From: Taenia hydatigena
Taxonomy: Eukaryota > Platyhelminthes > Cestoda > Cyclophyllidea > Taeniidae
Length of the DNA: 64,000 nucleotides
Direction of reading: 5' to 3'
NCBI GenBank assembly: GCA_036345935.2
Contig: JADWOT020001522.1
Coordinates: 1 to 64,000, forward strand
Shown here: positions 1 through 13,241 of the stretch, one piece after another
Position numbering within the stretch: position 1 is the stretch's first letter
Layout: every line of letters begins with the position of its first letter
Position numbers and translations under genes: made by a program
Notes under the pieces: generated by a model
The model's database searches: none
What the model saw: the letters and a program-made list of their open reading frames with translations, nothing else
What the model was told of the DNA's origin: nothing

Positions 1-3000
1 AGTGTTCTAGAAGCTTATTTTAAAGGAGGCAAAAGAATGGGAAACAAGTACAAAATCACTTGTTTTAAACTGAGGGTAGCTAAGCATGCATGGTTGGGTA
101 ACTAAAAGCAAAGCATGAAGGCGGATGACCAAAAAGGCAAAACTGCAGCAAGGGATAGGAAAGGGCTTCTTGCCTGGGCTATAAGAGATACTTCTGGTAT
201 TAGAGGCTGTATATCCTCGTCTGGTTAAAACAGGTGATTCTGAAGTACTGAGGTGGAAAAATGTTGTCGTTGCTGCTGTCTCAGCTTGAGTTACTTCAAG
301 CTGTGCCGCTACATCACACATGTCAGGGTTTGTGCAGCAAAGTCCAAATAGAACGCTTTGAGAGGCGACGATGATTGTGAAAATGGAGTTGGAACTAATC
401 AATAAATTTGACCTAGAATAAAAAGAACCAATGCACACGTCCCAAAAAGCACCTTAGAAAACCCTAATAATATTGCATCAAAATATGCCTCCATAAGATT
501 TCAAAATTTATCACTGATTGCAGAACCATGGAATTTGCCGGACCACTTACTAACTTCATGGCTGTTTATCAGTGAGTTTCATCGTGAGGCAGTCGGTGCT
601 AATTTTTATTCATTTAGATTCATTTAAGATTATAATTATGCCAATCAGCCATCTCGAGTGGTTGACAAATAACTGCTAGCCATCAAATAAAAAAGCGGTT
701 GGTAGGAAATTGACTTAGCAATGCTGCTCTCTATGTGAAGGGAATAAGTGCTCGCGACTTCCTTGGAACTAGCGTTTTGGTATTTGGACTCCCACAATAA
801 GCCACTCTTCGCAACGAAGTGACGAGGGCTAGGCATTAAAGAAAGTGGCTTCATTCCATCCATCTACCGTTCTGAGTTAGCTAACTTGCATGTCGGCGCA
901 CTTGAAGTTAGTTCAAATGCCTGGTTTGAAGTTATGCCTTCACTTAGATGAAAGTTGTGCCAGTGTAGCGCTCTAGCTTCACAAACTTAGACCTGTGACG
1001 TTCCAACAGCCTTAGACGAATCTTAAAGCAACGTCGTGTGCAAAATGTGCTAAAAATTAAGGCCAAATGATTGGGGATTAAAGAAATACCTATTCTGCTA
1101 AAGTGGCAGATATGCAACCAAAGATACACGTCTTTTATACCCAAAGGGAAAAACCAGAGAGCATTCTTCTTCCCAGAGGCTCTAAAATATCACGGATTTG
1201 CAGGCACAGTAAGAGTGGCTGGTTGGTAGACCAACTGTTTAGGGTTATAACGACAGCTAATCTAAAAAAGCACAACAGTGCTTGTGGTTCCGGACATGTA
1301 TCTGTCAGTGCAGTTTGATCACTCTCGTATGCGCTATTTTGTCTCTGCACGAGTTGATGCTTCTGGCCAGCCTTCTTACACCGCACGAATTAATAACTTG
1401 GCACTGTTCGCCAAATAACAGACCTCTATATTTATGTTTACAACCGTTATCTTATTCACAAATGATTTGCTCCTTATTTACCCGACCTAGTTAGCAGAAA
1501 ATAAAGAGATGAAAGGGCTAGAGCATTCTACCTTTCGTAGACAAAAAACTAGACAAGTGCGCAATGGTAAAGACTAACAAAGAATTAGACACCATGCCAA
1601 TGGAAGATAAATGGAGCTCCAACGCAGCTGACCTCCCAGAACTGTGTTCGCTTATGTACGAACACAATGTTTAGCATGCTTGTAGAGTCTAAGATTCGGA
1701 ATGCGAAAATCACTCACTAAAAACTCAGTGATGGCAGTGGCGATTTAGTGGCGAATGCAACGAAGATCCCGCCATGGCGTTGTCCGTAGCACAACGACTC
1801 ACTCAGCTATGGCTGACATCTTTCACTGATGGCTATTCTGGTAAATGCACCATTTTTCTGCAATTCGAACACAAAATTCGGTTTAGCGGCGAAACTTTCG
1901 ACGAAGTAGACAGCATATTCGACAGGGTAGAGGAAGTCTCACTGAGAGACCATGAGGCGGCCATTGCAGACCCCGTGATGGGGGTTGCGTCAGAATTTCT
2001 GGGGACAGAGAGGGAGAAGTGTCTCGTTCACCCTATGTTCCCACTGAAATCCGTTAGCTCTGACCTATTCGTTAAAAGGCCTACAGGACAGAAGGCATGA
2101 AGACAATCGGGAAACGAGCCGCATCTTCATTCCTTGTGTAAATCTGTGTCGTGCTGAATGCACCCCCGGAACATCCTGTGTGACGAGCGCCGTATTCACC
2201 GAAGACGACGGAAGCCACCATCCTATTTTCAATTTGTAACAAATCCGCCAGCCTGCTCAAGGGCAGCTTTTCAATTGTCATATTTATTGCGTGATATTTG
2301 GGCGTAATTTTTCCTTAAATGGATACTTTAAAGGTTGTGCAGCATTTGATTCCTTATTTAATTGTCCACAAGTATTTTGTGGAAGTATGCAAATCTTTCC
2401 ATAAATCCACTCTTAACGATGAACTGCTCGCCATTTATATATGTTTGCATAGGTTCTTTTGACTTAAACTTTTTTGTGCATTTGTTTATGTTCATTATTA
2501 GAAAGGTACTAAATCAAAGTTTTATTTCGCCGATTTCAAGGTCCTTGGCCGTATTTAGTATTTTTATGTCGGCATGGTGAGTAAGTTGCATGTATTAGTT
2601 GCGGCGGCAAGGTAGGATCTGTTGGCTTCGGATTAAAAAGAACTGTTAAATTTCAGGCTTCAGTCGGTGTCAATGATGGTTCGGATCTTAAGGATGACAA
2701 CAACGTATCTTTCTGTGGTGGTGCATCTAATAAGCTCCGAGGGATTACAGAAAAATTGTCAAATTTGAGGTTTGACCTTTCTACTGCTCTCCAATTTGTG
2801 GTGGTGCGAATGGGTTCCTGCCCAGGAAATGGCATGATATATGTCGTGATTTGATAAACCCGTCATTTATCCTTTTCCCGAATTCTTTTCGCAAATGTAA
2901 TGTGGCAGCTGCATTGTCCAAATTGTTGCAATAGCCATATTGGCAGAATCAGTAGTGCTCATTGGACGCGGATTCAGTTGAGGCGCCCTCCAAAAGGTTG

Positions 3001-4023
3001 CTTGAGTACTTTTTCTCTATTTATGAGTATAATGTCGTCGCCTTCAGCTTCGGCAGGCGTGATCCAAATAAGCCTAAGCCAAGGTCGTAAACATTCTGCT
3101 ACGAACGAGAATTCAACGTGCATTCTACGCGATCGTCACACTAAATGTCTATCCATCGGTGCGATCGACATTGATTCTTGAATACCCAGCTTGTTCCTGT
3201 TGATACGAGGATGTTCTCGGATGGAATCCTTGGTGGCGCAGGTGATGAGTGGGTGCAACTATTGATTTCTGCTGCAAGAAATGGGTATGACTGAACAAAT
3301 GAAGCGGCATACCAGCAACATTTCTTCCGAGTGCAAAGGACAGGTGTTTCGTTAAGGCTGTGCCACTGCTATATGTCGTTCTGGTAACCAGCGTTCGCTG
3401 ATGGATTGTTTGCCGATACTGTTGAAAGTCTGCAAAGTAGGGTGCAAGCGGTGCCGTGTCGTGACTCCCGCGTTGTGACGTGGTAGGCAAAAAGGGCCAA
3501 GTCAATGAGTGTGGAGATTGTGGATAGATGGAGGAGGGAACTCGTCAATTCATAGGTGCGTATAAATGCACATTTTACGCACCTCTGAAAGGTCTACTTG
3601 TACATACTGTTTACTTGCTGCTTATTTACTTTGATGAGGTGTGACGTCTGACTGCGAAGTGAGGTCTTTTGCATTGAGCCGCAGCCACTGCCTGTTGAAT
3701 GGGGACTTAACGCTTGCTTAGGACCAACTGTGTCCCCTCTTCCTTTTTGATTTTCCACATGCTTCACTTGTTTGCGGCCATCAATTGTTTTGGTGCTTTC
3801 ACCCAGCACTGGTATACATAAAGTACTGGCAGTTCTGATTTTTGCGCATTTGGTTTTGTTTTTTTCCGGTCAGATAAGTCAGTGGTGTACGTTTGTCGAA
3901 CACTTGGCTTACCATGGAGGCCTAAATAAGGCAGGTTGTGTTTAGCGAGATTCAATGAATATGCATGTGTTTTTGAGAAGTTTGATTGAGAATAGTTATT
4001 TATGGTCATTACAACCATGCAGA
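1..4023. other. Arm sequence without recognisable genes
   Basis: Only short ORFs are present. The one at 7-438 (minus) loses its shared end in the right-arm copy through a one-base length difference in a C run. The ORF at 3149-3505 (minus) and its mate at 36882-37238 differ at about ten bases in 360, with six amino-acid changes against three silent ones. That is near what neutral change gives. No domain was recognised. The mirror region is 36365-41173. Confidence 0.5.
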
Positions 4024-4106
4024 CATACCCATGGGATGGGTATGCATGCGCGGGGATTCCCTAATGGATTTCGAGTCCATCGCCTTAACCACTCGTCCAT
4101 CGCGAC
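4024..4106 (-). pseudogene. tRNA-Ser(CGA)-like 5' part fused to a hairpin
   Basis: Read on the minus strand, the acceptor 5' strand GTCGCGA, a D-arm with the box A pattern, an anticodon stem GGACT/AATCC with loop reading anticodon CGA, and the long class II variable arm with CCCCGCG match serine tRNA closely down to 4048. Instead of a T-arm and the complementary acceptor strand TCGCGAC there is a 9-base perfect hairpin (4024-4044, CATACCCAT / ATGGGTATG, three-base loop). Box B is absent, so a mature tRNA is not expected. A mirror copy is at 36282-36364 and keeps the same hairpin. Confidence 0.75.
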
Positions 4107-4159
4107 ATGGCAACAGCAATTTCTAAATTTGGTACTTTAGAGGATAAAGAGTATGTAAA

Positions 4160-4222
4160 GTGAGACTGGGCTCGCGACCTTCAGACTGTGGGTTTAACGC
4201 GCTTACCAACTACGTGGGGCAC
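4160..4222 (-). pseudogene. Degraded tRNA-like sequence
   Basis: On the minus strand the pattern GTAGTTGGTAAGCGCGTT resembles a D-arm with box A. An anticodon-stem-like TTAAA/TCTGA pair follows, and then GGTCGCGAGCCC in the box B position. U33 is missing from the would-be anticodon loop and the acceptor strands do not pair. It lies 54 bases from the Ser-like element. It is likely the remnant of a tRNA gene or a tRNA-derived SINE head. Confidence 0.45.
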
Positions 4223-7200
4223 ATTTCAAATGGCGCCACTCTGATCGATTTTCCCGTCAGCATGCCATGACGAATTTTTGCTCTCCACCGTTTCAAGTTT
4301 AATTCTGCGGACTAGTGGATGGGTTCTTTGACGCATTCGATTGGGTAGTATTGGACTAAGGAAAACGTCATGCTAAGATTTCTGCCTTCAAATAAGAAAG
4401 ATGAAGGATTCTGTATGAGGTCGCCGCCTAGCAACCAAGTCACCAAGGGAGTCCAGATGTAACTCACCTAATCCAATTGTGGACGCAACGCCACAAAACG
4501 GTTTAAGGAAACATCAAGGGAAACCTTGCAATAAACGCCATCTTCCACATTCTCGATTATCACCCAAGACGCAATCCATGGATGGCCGCGAAGAACTTGC
4601 GTATATATTATACTCAGCTTAAAATACTTTAATCTGTTAATGGATCCTCACATTCCTTTTCATACTCATTAAAACACTTTACTGTTTAGTAAAACTTATG
4701 CCCCTTAATTCCAAAATATTTGCCCAGATGTAAGATCGATGGAAATAAGTTTACAGTTTTGCTTGTATCGCGTGTCCCAATGTGGAAAGAAATGCGGAAA
4801 ACAATCTTCGAAACCACTGTTTTCGTTGGGCCGGTGACAAAATGATACAGAGACAACGGAAGAATGGGGATTTGATTTGCTACTTCATCACTAAAAGCAA
4901 CGCACGCAGGTTCAGACCACAGGCTGTGCTGCCCAAACCGGATCGGTAAGGTGATTTCTTGTCCATTAATCAGCTCACTGTATGTGAACATGGAAGCGTA
5001 CAAAAGCCAAGTGCTGAAGTGGAAGAGTAGGTCTGCATAGACAGCAGGTGAATAAGTGACGAGAAGGAGAAGAGAGGGTGAGGCGAGTGCTGGTGTAAAT
5101 TAGCACCAGAAGAGACAGATAAAGTGAGCGCAATAATGCACAGCACGGCGGAACTGTGAGGGACTGTGCAGTGCTGGCAAGGTGAGGCTGTAGGCGCAAG
5201 TGATGGTTGCAAGATGGGCATGCTATGAGGTGAGCACGTCCAGTTCAGCAAGAATCTGACAATGCTAGTCCATAAATTGTAATTGTGAATGCTAGCAACA
5301 GTTCTCGCTTCTTATCATTTGAGTTCAGCTCTTCGTTGGCGATGTCGACCAAGAAGTGACAATGATTATGTGAGAGGAAACCAAACTCGAGTCTGTGCCC
5401 TAGTGAGTCACTCTGATAGTTTATTCATGCATGCATACGTAAGTGACTGATTGATTCTCGGCTTTAATTCAACAATGGTAGGCTTGAAGCGCAGCCAGCG
5501 CAAACGAAGTAAGTGCGTAAGGCGTGCATGAACATGAGGCCCGATTTTAGCGTTTTTGCCCAAATAATCAGAAATTGTCCGCGGTCGCCTGCAACACAGA
5601 TAATTGTGCTAAGATTAATTTGCACTGTCTTCCGGCGTTCCAGATAGCGCTGTGTGGATCAGCATCAAGTTGTCAGTAAATGCAATCCAAGGAAAGGGTT
5701 ACCAAATTTAAGACATCTGCATATCTTTTAACCGCTATTTGCCATGTCTTCTTTGTAAAAACTACAATTGCTAGCTGGAGCATCATGGTCCCATATTATG
5801 ACAGCAAAGATTGCAGATACATCAGCCAAATTGCCACGTCAAAATACAAGGGCACGAAGCTTTGGGCTAGAGAGCACAGTGACGGGTCTATTAGGCTGTC
5901 ACCGTGTTCTGCTCATTGCTTTTTGTACTGTTAAAGGAGTAGGTGACGCTACTCGGTTGCGTCATCAAAGGTTTTGTAGACCCAAAAAGTACCATTGTCG
6001 TTTAGCTATCAGCGTTGTCTTCTTTTTCCATCAGCAAAACAATCATGAATTCTTTTGCTTTTGCGGTGCCCGTCTCACCCGATCCACGTGCCAGTTCAAG
6101 TATTCAACTGTCATAATGTAGGCGAAGTCAAGGGTGCTTTGTCTCACTCCGGGTCACTGATGCACCAATGAAACAACTATTTCAGGCGCATTGAGGTCAG
6201 GCTCAGGTGCGCATCAGAAGAGCCTACTAAGTATTTAACATTATTACCGCTCGAACAGTAGATAAGCTAAGTAAATTTGTTTCAGTCAATTCCTGCCAAT
6301 CCACATGAGTTTCCATGTCTTAAAATCCTTTATTAATTGAAGCACTGACACCATAAAATGATTAGTACACTTAATGGTTCTATCCCTTATTCGTTGTGGC
6401 CTTGCTTGATGCTTGCAGGATTCCTACAAACAGGTCAGGCGCACTATTCCATGAATTCTATGATTGTACAAAGTAAGCTATAAAGGACCCCATGGTGATT
6501 TTAGGTCAAATTCTTGGGGGTCACCAGGTTTGTCAGACCAGAGGCCATGTATTATTCTTTTGGCTAAGGTACCACTAGGCTATTTCGCTGTGAATACTTG
6601 GCTTGATTAGGCCATCAAACGAGTAGTATCTAAACGTTCAGATCAGAAAAGGCAAGTCAAATCCGAACCGGCTGGTCGTAGGACCCAACATTTATTGGTC
6701 TTTATTGAGAACCCAAAAGGGATGCTTTCAACATACACTAACCACATTGTACCATCGCAAATGCAAATGAAGTCACTGCAAATCGTCATTTCGGAAAGGA
6801 TGTCTTGTGAAGAATGCTATCTTTCTCCAAAAATTTGGGCACCTACAATATCTAAGCATTACTCGAAAGCTTACAAAAGAAAATGGTATTTGTTGACTCC
6901 CATGATCGCGATTTGTAATAGTACTAAGCACACGCCTTGTGCAAAACTTAAATTGGGTGGACAAAGCTTTGTCTATTAACTAGGCAGGAATGTATGATTT
7001 CCTATCTAGAAATGTTCTGCAATAAGTGGACAGTAGTGTTTCGGACGTCATCGATAATTGGGGTCTTCAAGTATGGCAAGACAAACAATCAGCGCCACGA
7101 CCCCTCTTGTTAAGAACCTGCAACAGGGACTAGGGCTGTTTGCTCCAACTTAGCACAATAGACCATTCGTCTTATAATGTCTACATCCAGCACTTCGCAT

Positions 7201-10200
7201 AGCACACTTGCACGGAAATATGCTCGACAATCAGGGATGGGATAGTAATTCCCTCCCATGGGAACGTTAAATTTAGATTTGCTGCACCTTTTCTGAATGG
7301 CGCACACAAGATAATCGATCTTCCTTAACTCATCCTTCGTCGCGTTCACAATGGCTGGAGTAGTGTTTGATGAGACACTTCCTGTGTGATCGCGAAGGGT
7401 TCGTTAAGTAGCTCATGCAATCCGAGAAGTCATTTACATTCTGTTCTTTCGGAATAATCTACTATTCTATCATCAAAAAGGTCAGCAGTGCAGGTATGTC
7501 TACGTGCGTAAGCGCAACGGATGCGCAATGACAAGTTCTTCTCTAAACTGCCACTGGTGAATTCAATACTTAATCATCGTGTGGATCAAACTACGAAATT
7601 CCATTCAAAGAGAGCAAACTACCCTAACCTCAATCTACACAGTTCAACAATCGCTCATCATTGGTAAAGACGATTTCGCTTGACATCAGGAATTCGAAAA
7701 GGCTAATTCGCTCCCCTGGTTTGGGAGTGCTACACGGAATTATCGTCTGACGCCTTATAAACGTATTTATTTCAGTGAGGTGGTTAGTCTTATAAATGAA
7801 AACGTTCATCACACATATCTAAACCAAGGAAGAATGGAAAAGCTTATTGTAAGGTTACCCAAAGCTTGTTTAGAAAAGGCGATTAAATTAGAAGTGGTTA
7901 TTGCTAGCGCCAATCTATTCTTTTAAATGCTTTACCTCTGATTATATTGTTATAGGTCAGTAGTTTGCTGGACAAAGCTACATTTGCCCCACAACGAGAA
8001 GATGGTCAATGCAGTATTTTTAAGTTAACGGCCATGGATTCTGGCCAAAACGAAGCAATGTCATAGTTGTACAAATTAAAGCGCGCGAAGGATTGCGACG
8101 AAACTGGCAAGGTTAACGTAAGATGTTTATTAGTGCACGATAGGCATCACTTAAAACAAAAAACTAATCCTATTCAAGGTTATTGAGGTTCCCCTGCCTA
8201 GCTGGCGTCTTGCATGGCCATGCGTTCATAGCGTTGTATGCATTTCATAATTTTTCAATCTTTGCAGCTGTTCTCCGTTAGTGGCCTCATTTCAGCTCGT
8301 TGAACACTCATTAGGTAAAGTGGTAATAAGTACTTTTTTACTTGAAAGTGGCTAAAGTCCGGATTTGTGGAGCTCTCGGGTTGCTGGAATGCTAGCAGCG
8401 CTATAGAATGCATTAAAGTGGCACGGACTGCAATGTGCAAGCCTCGATGGAAGAAGCGAGAATGTCTTCAATCCTGTTCCTTAGGTTATTCGTGCAAGCT
8501 ACTCCTTCGAATGTGTAGCGTAAAAAACGTAAGTGTATTTTAAGCAGTGAGCACCTGGACCTATGGAGCCAAGTTCTGTTTCCATCCACCAGAAAACCTT
8601 ATTGATGGCAATAGGGAGCAGGAGGACCGTAAGTTAAGGCTGACTAATCAACACTCATCCAAGACTTTTGACAGATTGACAGCACACCAAATGGCATTTG
8701 CATTTCAAATTAAGCACACAAGTTTCCAGCATGCCTGAATTGCCACTTGTCCAAATTTAGGTCCGAGACTTTTAAAATGCATTGGGGCAAGGAAATTTTT
8801 GTTAATAGATTTAATTATAAGTGTGTTTTATGGTTAGGAGTACGTGTGCGAATTCACGTCCATTAGAAAGGAATTATGATGCAGAACCTTTGAAATGCTC
8901 CATCCTGTCTTCAAGATACGCTGCCAATTCTATCCTGCAAACATGCGTTGTGAGCTGTCATGGTAGCCCTTTTAACTAACCAATTACACCAAAACACGCA
9001 TCCGTCAACATGGATGCTCACGGCGCCTGGTAGTTTAATGCATTTCTGTTTAGTTGCTTGGTTGCACGATCCAGATGGAGTAAGAAGAACTGCATTCATT
9101 CGCTTTTAAGTGCGCGGTCATGGAAAAGGCGCACGATTGTTTATTTACACGGCAATAAAAAAAAGGCAATAGTCAATTGGTGTAATGCCACCATTTGGGT
9201 CCTCCACTACTCTAGAGTCCTGCTTAAACCTGCATGAAATATCGACTTAAGGGAGCTGATGCAATTGCGGACTGTCTGGTTACCACGCATCGATCTGGCT
9301 TTAAACCCTGGGTAAAAATTGAAATTTGCATGCTGACGGTGAGTAAGCTTGTTACTGCTTTGTAAGCGGCAAACCCCAAACACGGTCATTCTCTTGGTGT
9401 AAACTAATAGCAATTACGTTTCAATTCATCTGCACTGGACAGTGAAAGGAACGAAGGGCAATGTGCACATTTTAAAAATTATGCGCAGGATCAAGCGTCA
9501 ACTACCAAAATATTCCAAAATGTATTCTAAAAATCAGTTAAAATTGTCAAATAAGATCCACATTGGATCGAAAGCACCCTCAGCTTAATGTTTAAAGTAT
9601 TTTATTCACAGAACCCCATTTGATTAGCCAAATGGTATAATTTTCTTGGCATTTTTATCAAATCTCTTTACGTGACTGTGTCTGTGAATTTAATACTCAC
9701 ATACTAATGCATTCACGTTAAAATCAAATCGCGTTACAAGTCGATCGAGTGACGGCTTTCACTAATAGTACGTGGTGTAGGCAATGCAAACTGGGAAAAG
9801 GAGTGACCACAACTTCAGTCAACAATGCGAAACTACTTTATTTAGTGTGATGTGATGCAACGCGGTTTGATGCAGCTGGCCTTAAGATATTTTTCTTAAC
9901 TCAACAATGCAGCAGATGTCTTAATAAATAGGTACAGAGAATGTCTTTGTTGAAACTAAGTCATGCTGATATGCTAGCCACCTTTCTGCAGGACGTGATG
10001 TGGTCTTCCACTGCACGTTTAAAATGTCGAAGTTTAACTTCTCACAACCAAGTGCTATTTAGCTAATTGCACATTTACCATGGTTACCGAAATTTGTCGC
10101 ACGGCTAGGTAGTGGGACGCCAAGCGAGAGGCCAGACACTGACTAAATGGTGAGTGTCCATTGCATGAAGCGCTGCGAAGCAGACGCACCTGAACAAGTA

Positions 10201-10388
10201 CTTGATCTTAGGGCCATCAGGTTAAAAGCCAATACTATACAGGCCAATGGCCAACGCACCGTAAACAGCTTCTCACCGACGTGCTTATGCATGCCTCTCG
10301 TCATGGATGCGATAGACGCCATCTCCGTCGCATGTCCCCTTGTTTCCCTCACCCATTCCTCCTCCATACTCTGCTGGTAGACAACCGA
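4223..10388. other. Arm sequence without recognisable genes
   Basis: The largest shared ORF is 4686-5003 (minus), with a mate at 35385-35759. In the shared stretch they differ at seven bases. All seven change the protein, and one makes a stop in the left copy only, so there is no sign of selection for a protein. Other ORFs (7110-7349, 8911-9099, 9207-9413 and mates) are under 80 codons and match no family I know. The mirror region is 29978-36165. Confidence 0.5.
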
Positions 10389-10633
10389 CGCAACTGCGAC
10401 TTGTATCACAGGCTAAAGACGTATGACATAGTGGTGGCAGAAGGACACAATCATAGTAGCCTAGATGCATGCCCACCTTCGTGACCATGGAGTCTATCAT
10501 AGTAAGTTGATTGCGTATGCTTTTGCATGCGTTTGGGTAAGGTTGATGAAGGTGGAAATAGGGTGATGAATTATGATGCAACATGGGTGGCTCGGAGTGG
10601 CGCGATATCGTATTGATGGGCTAGTGTTCAGCA
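10389..10633. repeat. Repeat present three times in the window (copy 1)
   Basis: The segment matches the spacer at 23268-23519 in the same orientation and the right arm at 29692-29977 inverted. Relative to the right-arm copy it lacks 45 bases, and the junction carries the short repeat TGCA, as expected of a microhomology deletion. No coding content is convincing. The family was not recognised. Confidence 0.8.
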
Positions 10634-10639
10634 AACTCA

Positions 10640-11360
10640 AGTTTCATCTAGACGGCGCGTGTCCAATTCCCAGTCAATAAGCTCTTTATGCCTCTTCTTT
10701 CATCTCTACTGACCGCGCGCCTACCCGTCCGCATGGCTAGTGGGTAGCTGATGCACCGAAGTTGATTGCATTTGAAATCGGCATGTTGAGTAAGTGCACG
10801 TTGCGATACAATCAGAACCTGCCACCCAGATGGCAGAAGTGAGGGAAGAGAGCTGGAGGGAATTGGCAGTTGAACACTTGAAGAATCGACCTTCCAGATG
10901 TGGTGAGCAAAGCACCGATGCGAGATGCAGCTGAATCCGACCGTAGGAATAGGTAACCAATGGAATAGCAGAGCGTGGTTCCGATCCACGGACCTCTGGA
11001 TTATGGGCCCAGGACGCTTCCACTGCGCCACTCTGCTCACGCCTTTAACACCTCTTAATTTATTATATCCTCCATCAGCAGAATGGCGCAAGCAACACAA
11101 CGATTTACAGAGCTGAGCTCAAACATTCACACAAAGTCGAGACCTATGTGTGCATTCGAACAATCGCTAAGAATTCTCACCGTTTCATCAAGGCAGTACG
11201 GGTACAACTTGTGGTCACCAGGGTACGCGAAAATTTGTCGCATGCACAGGCAACATGATGCTAGACACCGTGTCTACATACAAGTGTGTATCTCACAAGG
11301 TGTCGTGGACATGAAATTAAAAGGCTGTTGCACCGGACACAAGCTGGTACGATTGGTATT
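10640..11360 (-). repeat. Composite repeat with initiator-Met tRNA-like core (copy D)
   Basis: The core, 10966-11037 on the minus strand, is 72 bases and matches eukaryotic initiator tRNA-Met: AGCAGAG/CTCTGCT acceptor stem, CAT anticodon, and A at the start of the T-loop in place of the usual T. Two features argue against function. The anticodon stem has a G-T pair where initiators have three G-C pairs, and T-loop position 58 is G, not A. About 320 bases upstream (a segment with TCTAGC and TTGCCTGTG, then TTGCTTGC and CTGCTGA) and about 320 downstream resemble the copies at 14.1-14.8 kb and 25.5-26.2 kb, so the tRNA-like core sits inside a repeat of about 0.7 kb. Confidence 0.65.
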
Positions 11361-12859
11361 ACTGCTTACACCGCAGCAGTGACATCAACACACCAGTCGG
11401 ATTTGAATTGATCCGGCTTCATCTGAAGTGGTCTGGCATGCCTCTGCTAGTTATAAAGCAAAGTCAGTTTGGTGCATGATATTTGCGTTGTGTTCTACCG
11501 TTCTCCTAATCGTGGTGCGTGCTTGGATACATGTGCGATTCGCATATAGTGGGAGTGCGCTGTGATTCACTTAGACTGCGTTTATATACGCGTGTGCATC
11601 GACACATGTGTGCAGAAACGGCAATGTCACATTTCTGCTTATCCTGCAACCCGAAATGAGCGATGTTACCACTGGTGGGATAGAGAACATATCATATCGA
11701 GTGAAGGGGTCTATGCATGTAAGAGGCAGGGTTCCATTAGGAAAAGGTATAGAGATGGGTACAAATCAGGCCTTCAATCAATTGCATTCTCTTTTATTAT
11801 TATTATTTGTTTTCTGCCTTGCCTTTGCCAAAAAGGATTACCAAATGGCATCAGTTGCTACTGTAAAATGGCAACTTATTTGCCAATATCGATGAACACG
11901 ACCACCCGTTTTTATGCAGTTGTTGCGACTCCAGTAAAATGATCGTTCGTTGGCATGGTTTCGCGCTTTCGTTTTACAGAGGAGAAAGTAAAGAATTGAG
12001 TGAGATATTGAAGGTAAATCAAATGAGCAAACTTTTGCGCTTGCTTGTGCTGGCATTGGGAGAATATTATAAAATATTAGTATGATAAATGTGATATGTT
12101 TCTTCCTTGGCGTTAAGAAAGAAGGTTGTATCAGATGAAAGCCAGTTGAATAAACTGACGTTAGCCACATTTGTACTCATCAAGTGATTAAATGTGGTAG
12201 AAAATCTAGGCAGTTCCAAGTCGGACGATCATTACATTTTCGCTTAAACTGGCATAGAAATTTAAGTTTCATGCTTCTTCACTCCATATATTTTTCCTCC
12301 ATATTGGTTGGTTAACATAAAGCCAAGATGTAAGATTATCAAGACACAAATGTAAATTCAAGAAATAAAGATTGCAATTGACCAACCATGCATTAAATGT
12401 GGACACAACTAATGTCGGATGTGAACTCCTGCCCAGAGTCTCATGCAGATTTCAACTCCGATTCGGACTTAGGCGAACGCCGTTAAGTAGCCGAGCCCTA
12501 CGATTACACACATGCGCTGGTGACAAGTGAATTCCTTCTAAAAAATCTTTTAAGCAAACGCGCACAAAATGATCGAATTCGTCCGGCGAATAGTATCTTA
12601 GCCAACTCGCATAGGAATGTAGTCTGTTTAGGTTTTTCTCCGCCACTAAGGCGTAATCTAGCACCGCGTCAAGGAACATATGTTGCTATAAATTATTACC
12701 AGAAACAAATTAACCACAACCTCAAAAGTCTCAGAAGATGAAGATAAAGTGCAAAAGGTGATTATGTGGTGATCAGACGTGAGTTAGAGGAGTCGTCCAA
12801 AGCCAATTCCTGTACAAGACTAGATTGAGGACAGAATTAAAGGGTTATAATTGCCAGTG
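11361..12859. other. Arm sequence without recognisable genes
   Basis: Short overlapping ORFs occur on both strands. The pair at 12452-12679 (minus) and 27645-27872 (plus) stays open in both arms, but it is only 75 codons and resembles no family I know. Nothing else was seen. The mirror region is 27465-28964. Confidence 0.4.
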
Positions 12860-12931
12860 GTGTTCATGGCTTAGTGGTTAGAACGCTGGTATCGTAAACC
12901 AGGAGTCGACGGTTTGATTCTCTTCGGACGC
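12860..12931 (+). pseudogene. tRNA-Thr(CGT)-like pseudogene
   Basis: Box A (TGGCTTAGTGG) is intact, the anticodon stem CTGGT/ACCAG pairs fully around a loop with anticodon CGT, and a degraded box B (GGTTTGATTCT) follows. This resembles threonine tRNA. The acceptor strands and the T-stem do not pair, so it should not be functional. It is mirrored at 27393-27464. Confidence 0.6.
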
Positions 12932-13241
12932 AGATGCAATTACTCACACTTACCCTATTTAGTCGGTCATAGCACAGCTCTAGCTACAAGCTTAACACGA
13001 CGGAGTTAATGGATTTGATGCTGAACCCGCGTGTTTCGTGTCAAATGGCTGACGGCAAGGTTAAGCGAGCCAATAGGATAAATGAAAACCGATTTCCACC
13101 TTCCAACTTCCATCACACCGGGAGGGTGCAAGTGCAGAGAACCGGAGGCAGTACACAAATGACTAGCCAGAACTTCAAAAAGGGCACAGAATCATAGCAA
13201 AGACTGCGTTGGCCGAGGACTACTTTCAAGACGCATTAACT

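Noticed and set aside
3149..3505. Shared ORF with its mate at 36882-37238
   Set aside because: There are six replacement against three silent changes between arms, and no recognisable motif.
4686..5003. Shared ORF with its mate at 35385-35759 as a conserved gene
   Set aside because: All seven base differences in the shared part change the protein and one creates a stop in the left copy, so nothing indicates selection on a protein.
10966..11037. Functional initiator tRNA-Met gene
   Set aside because: The G-C triplet of the anticodon stem is broken by a G-T pair and T-loop position 58 is G. Both defects are shared with the mirror copy, so a pseudogene or repeat head is more likely.
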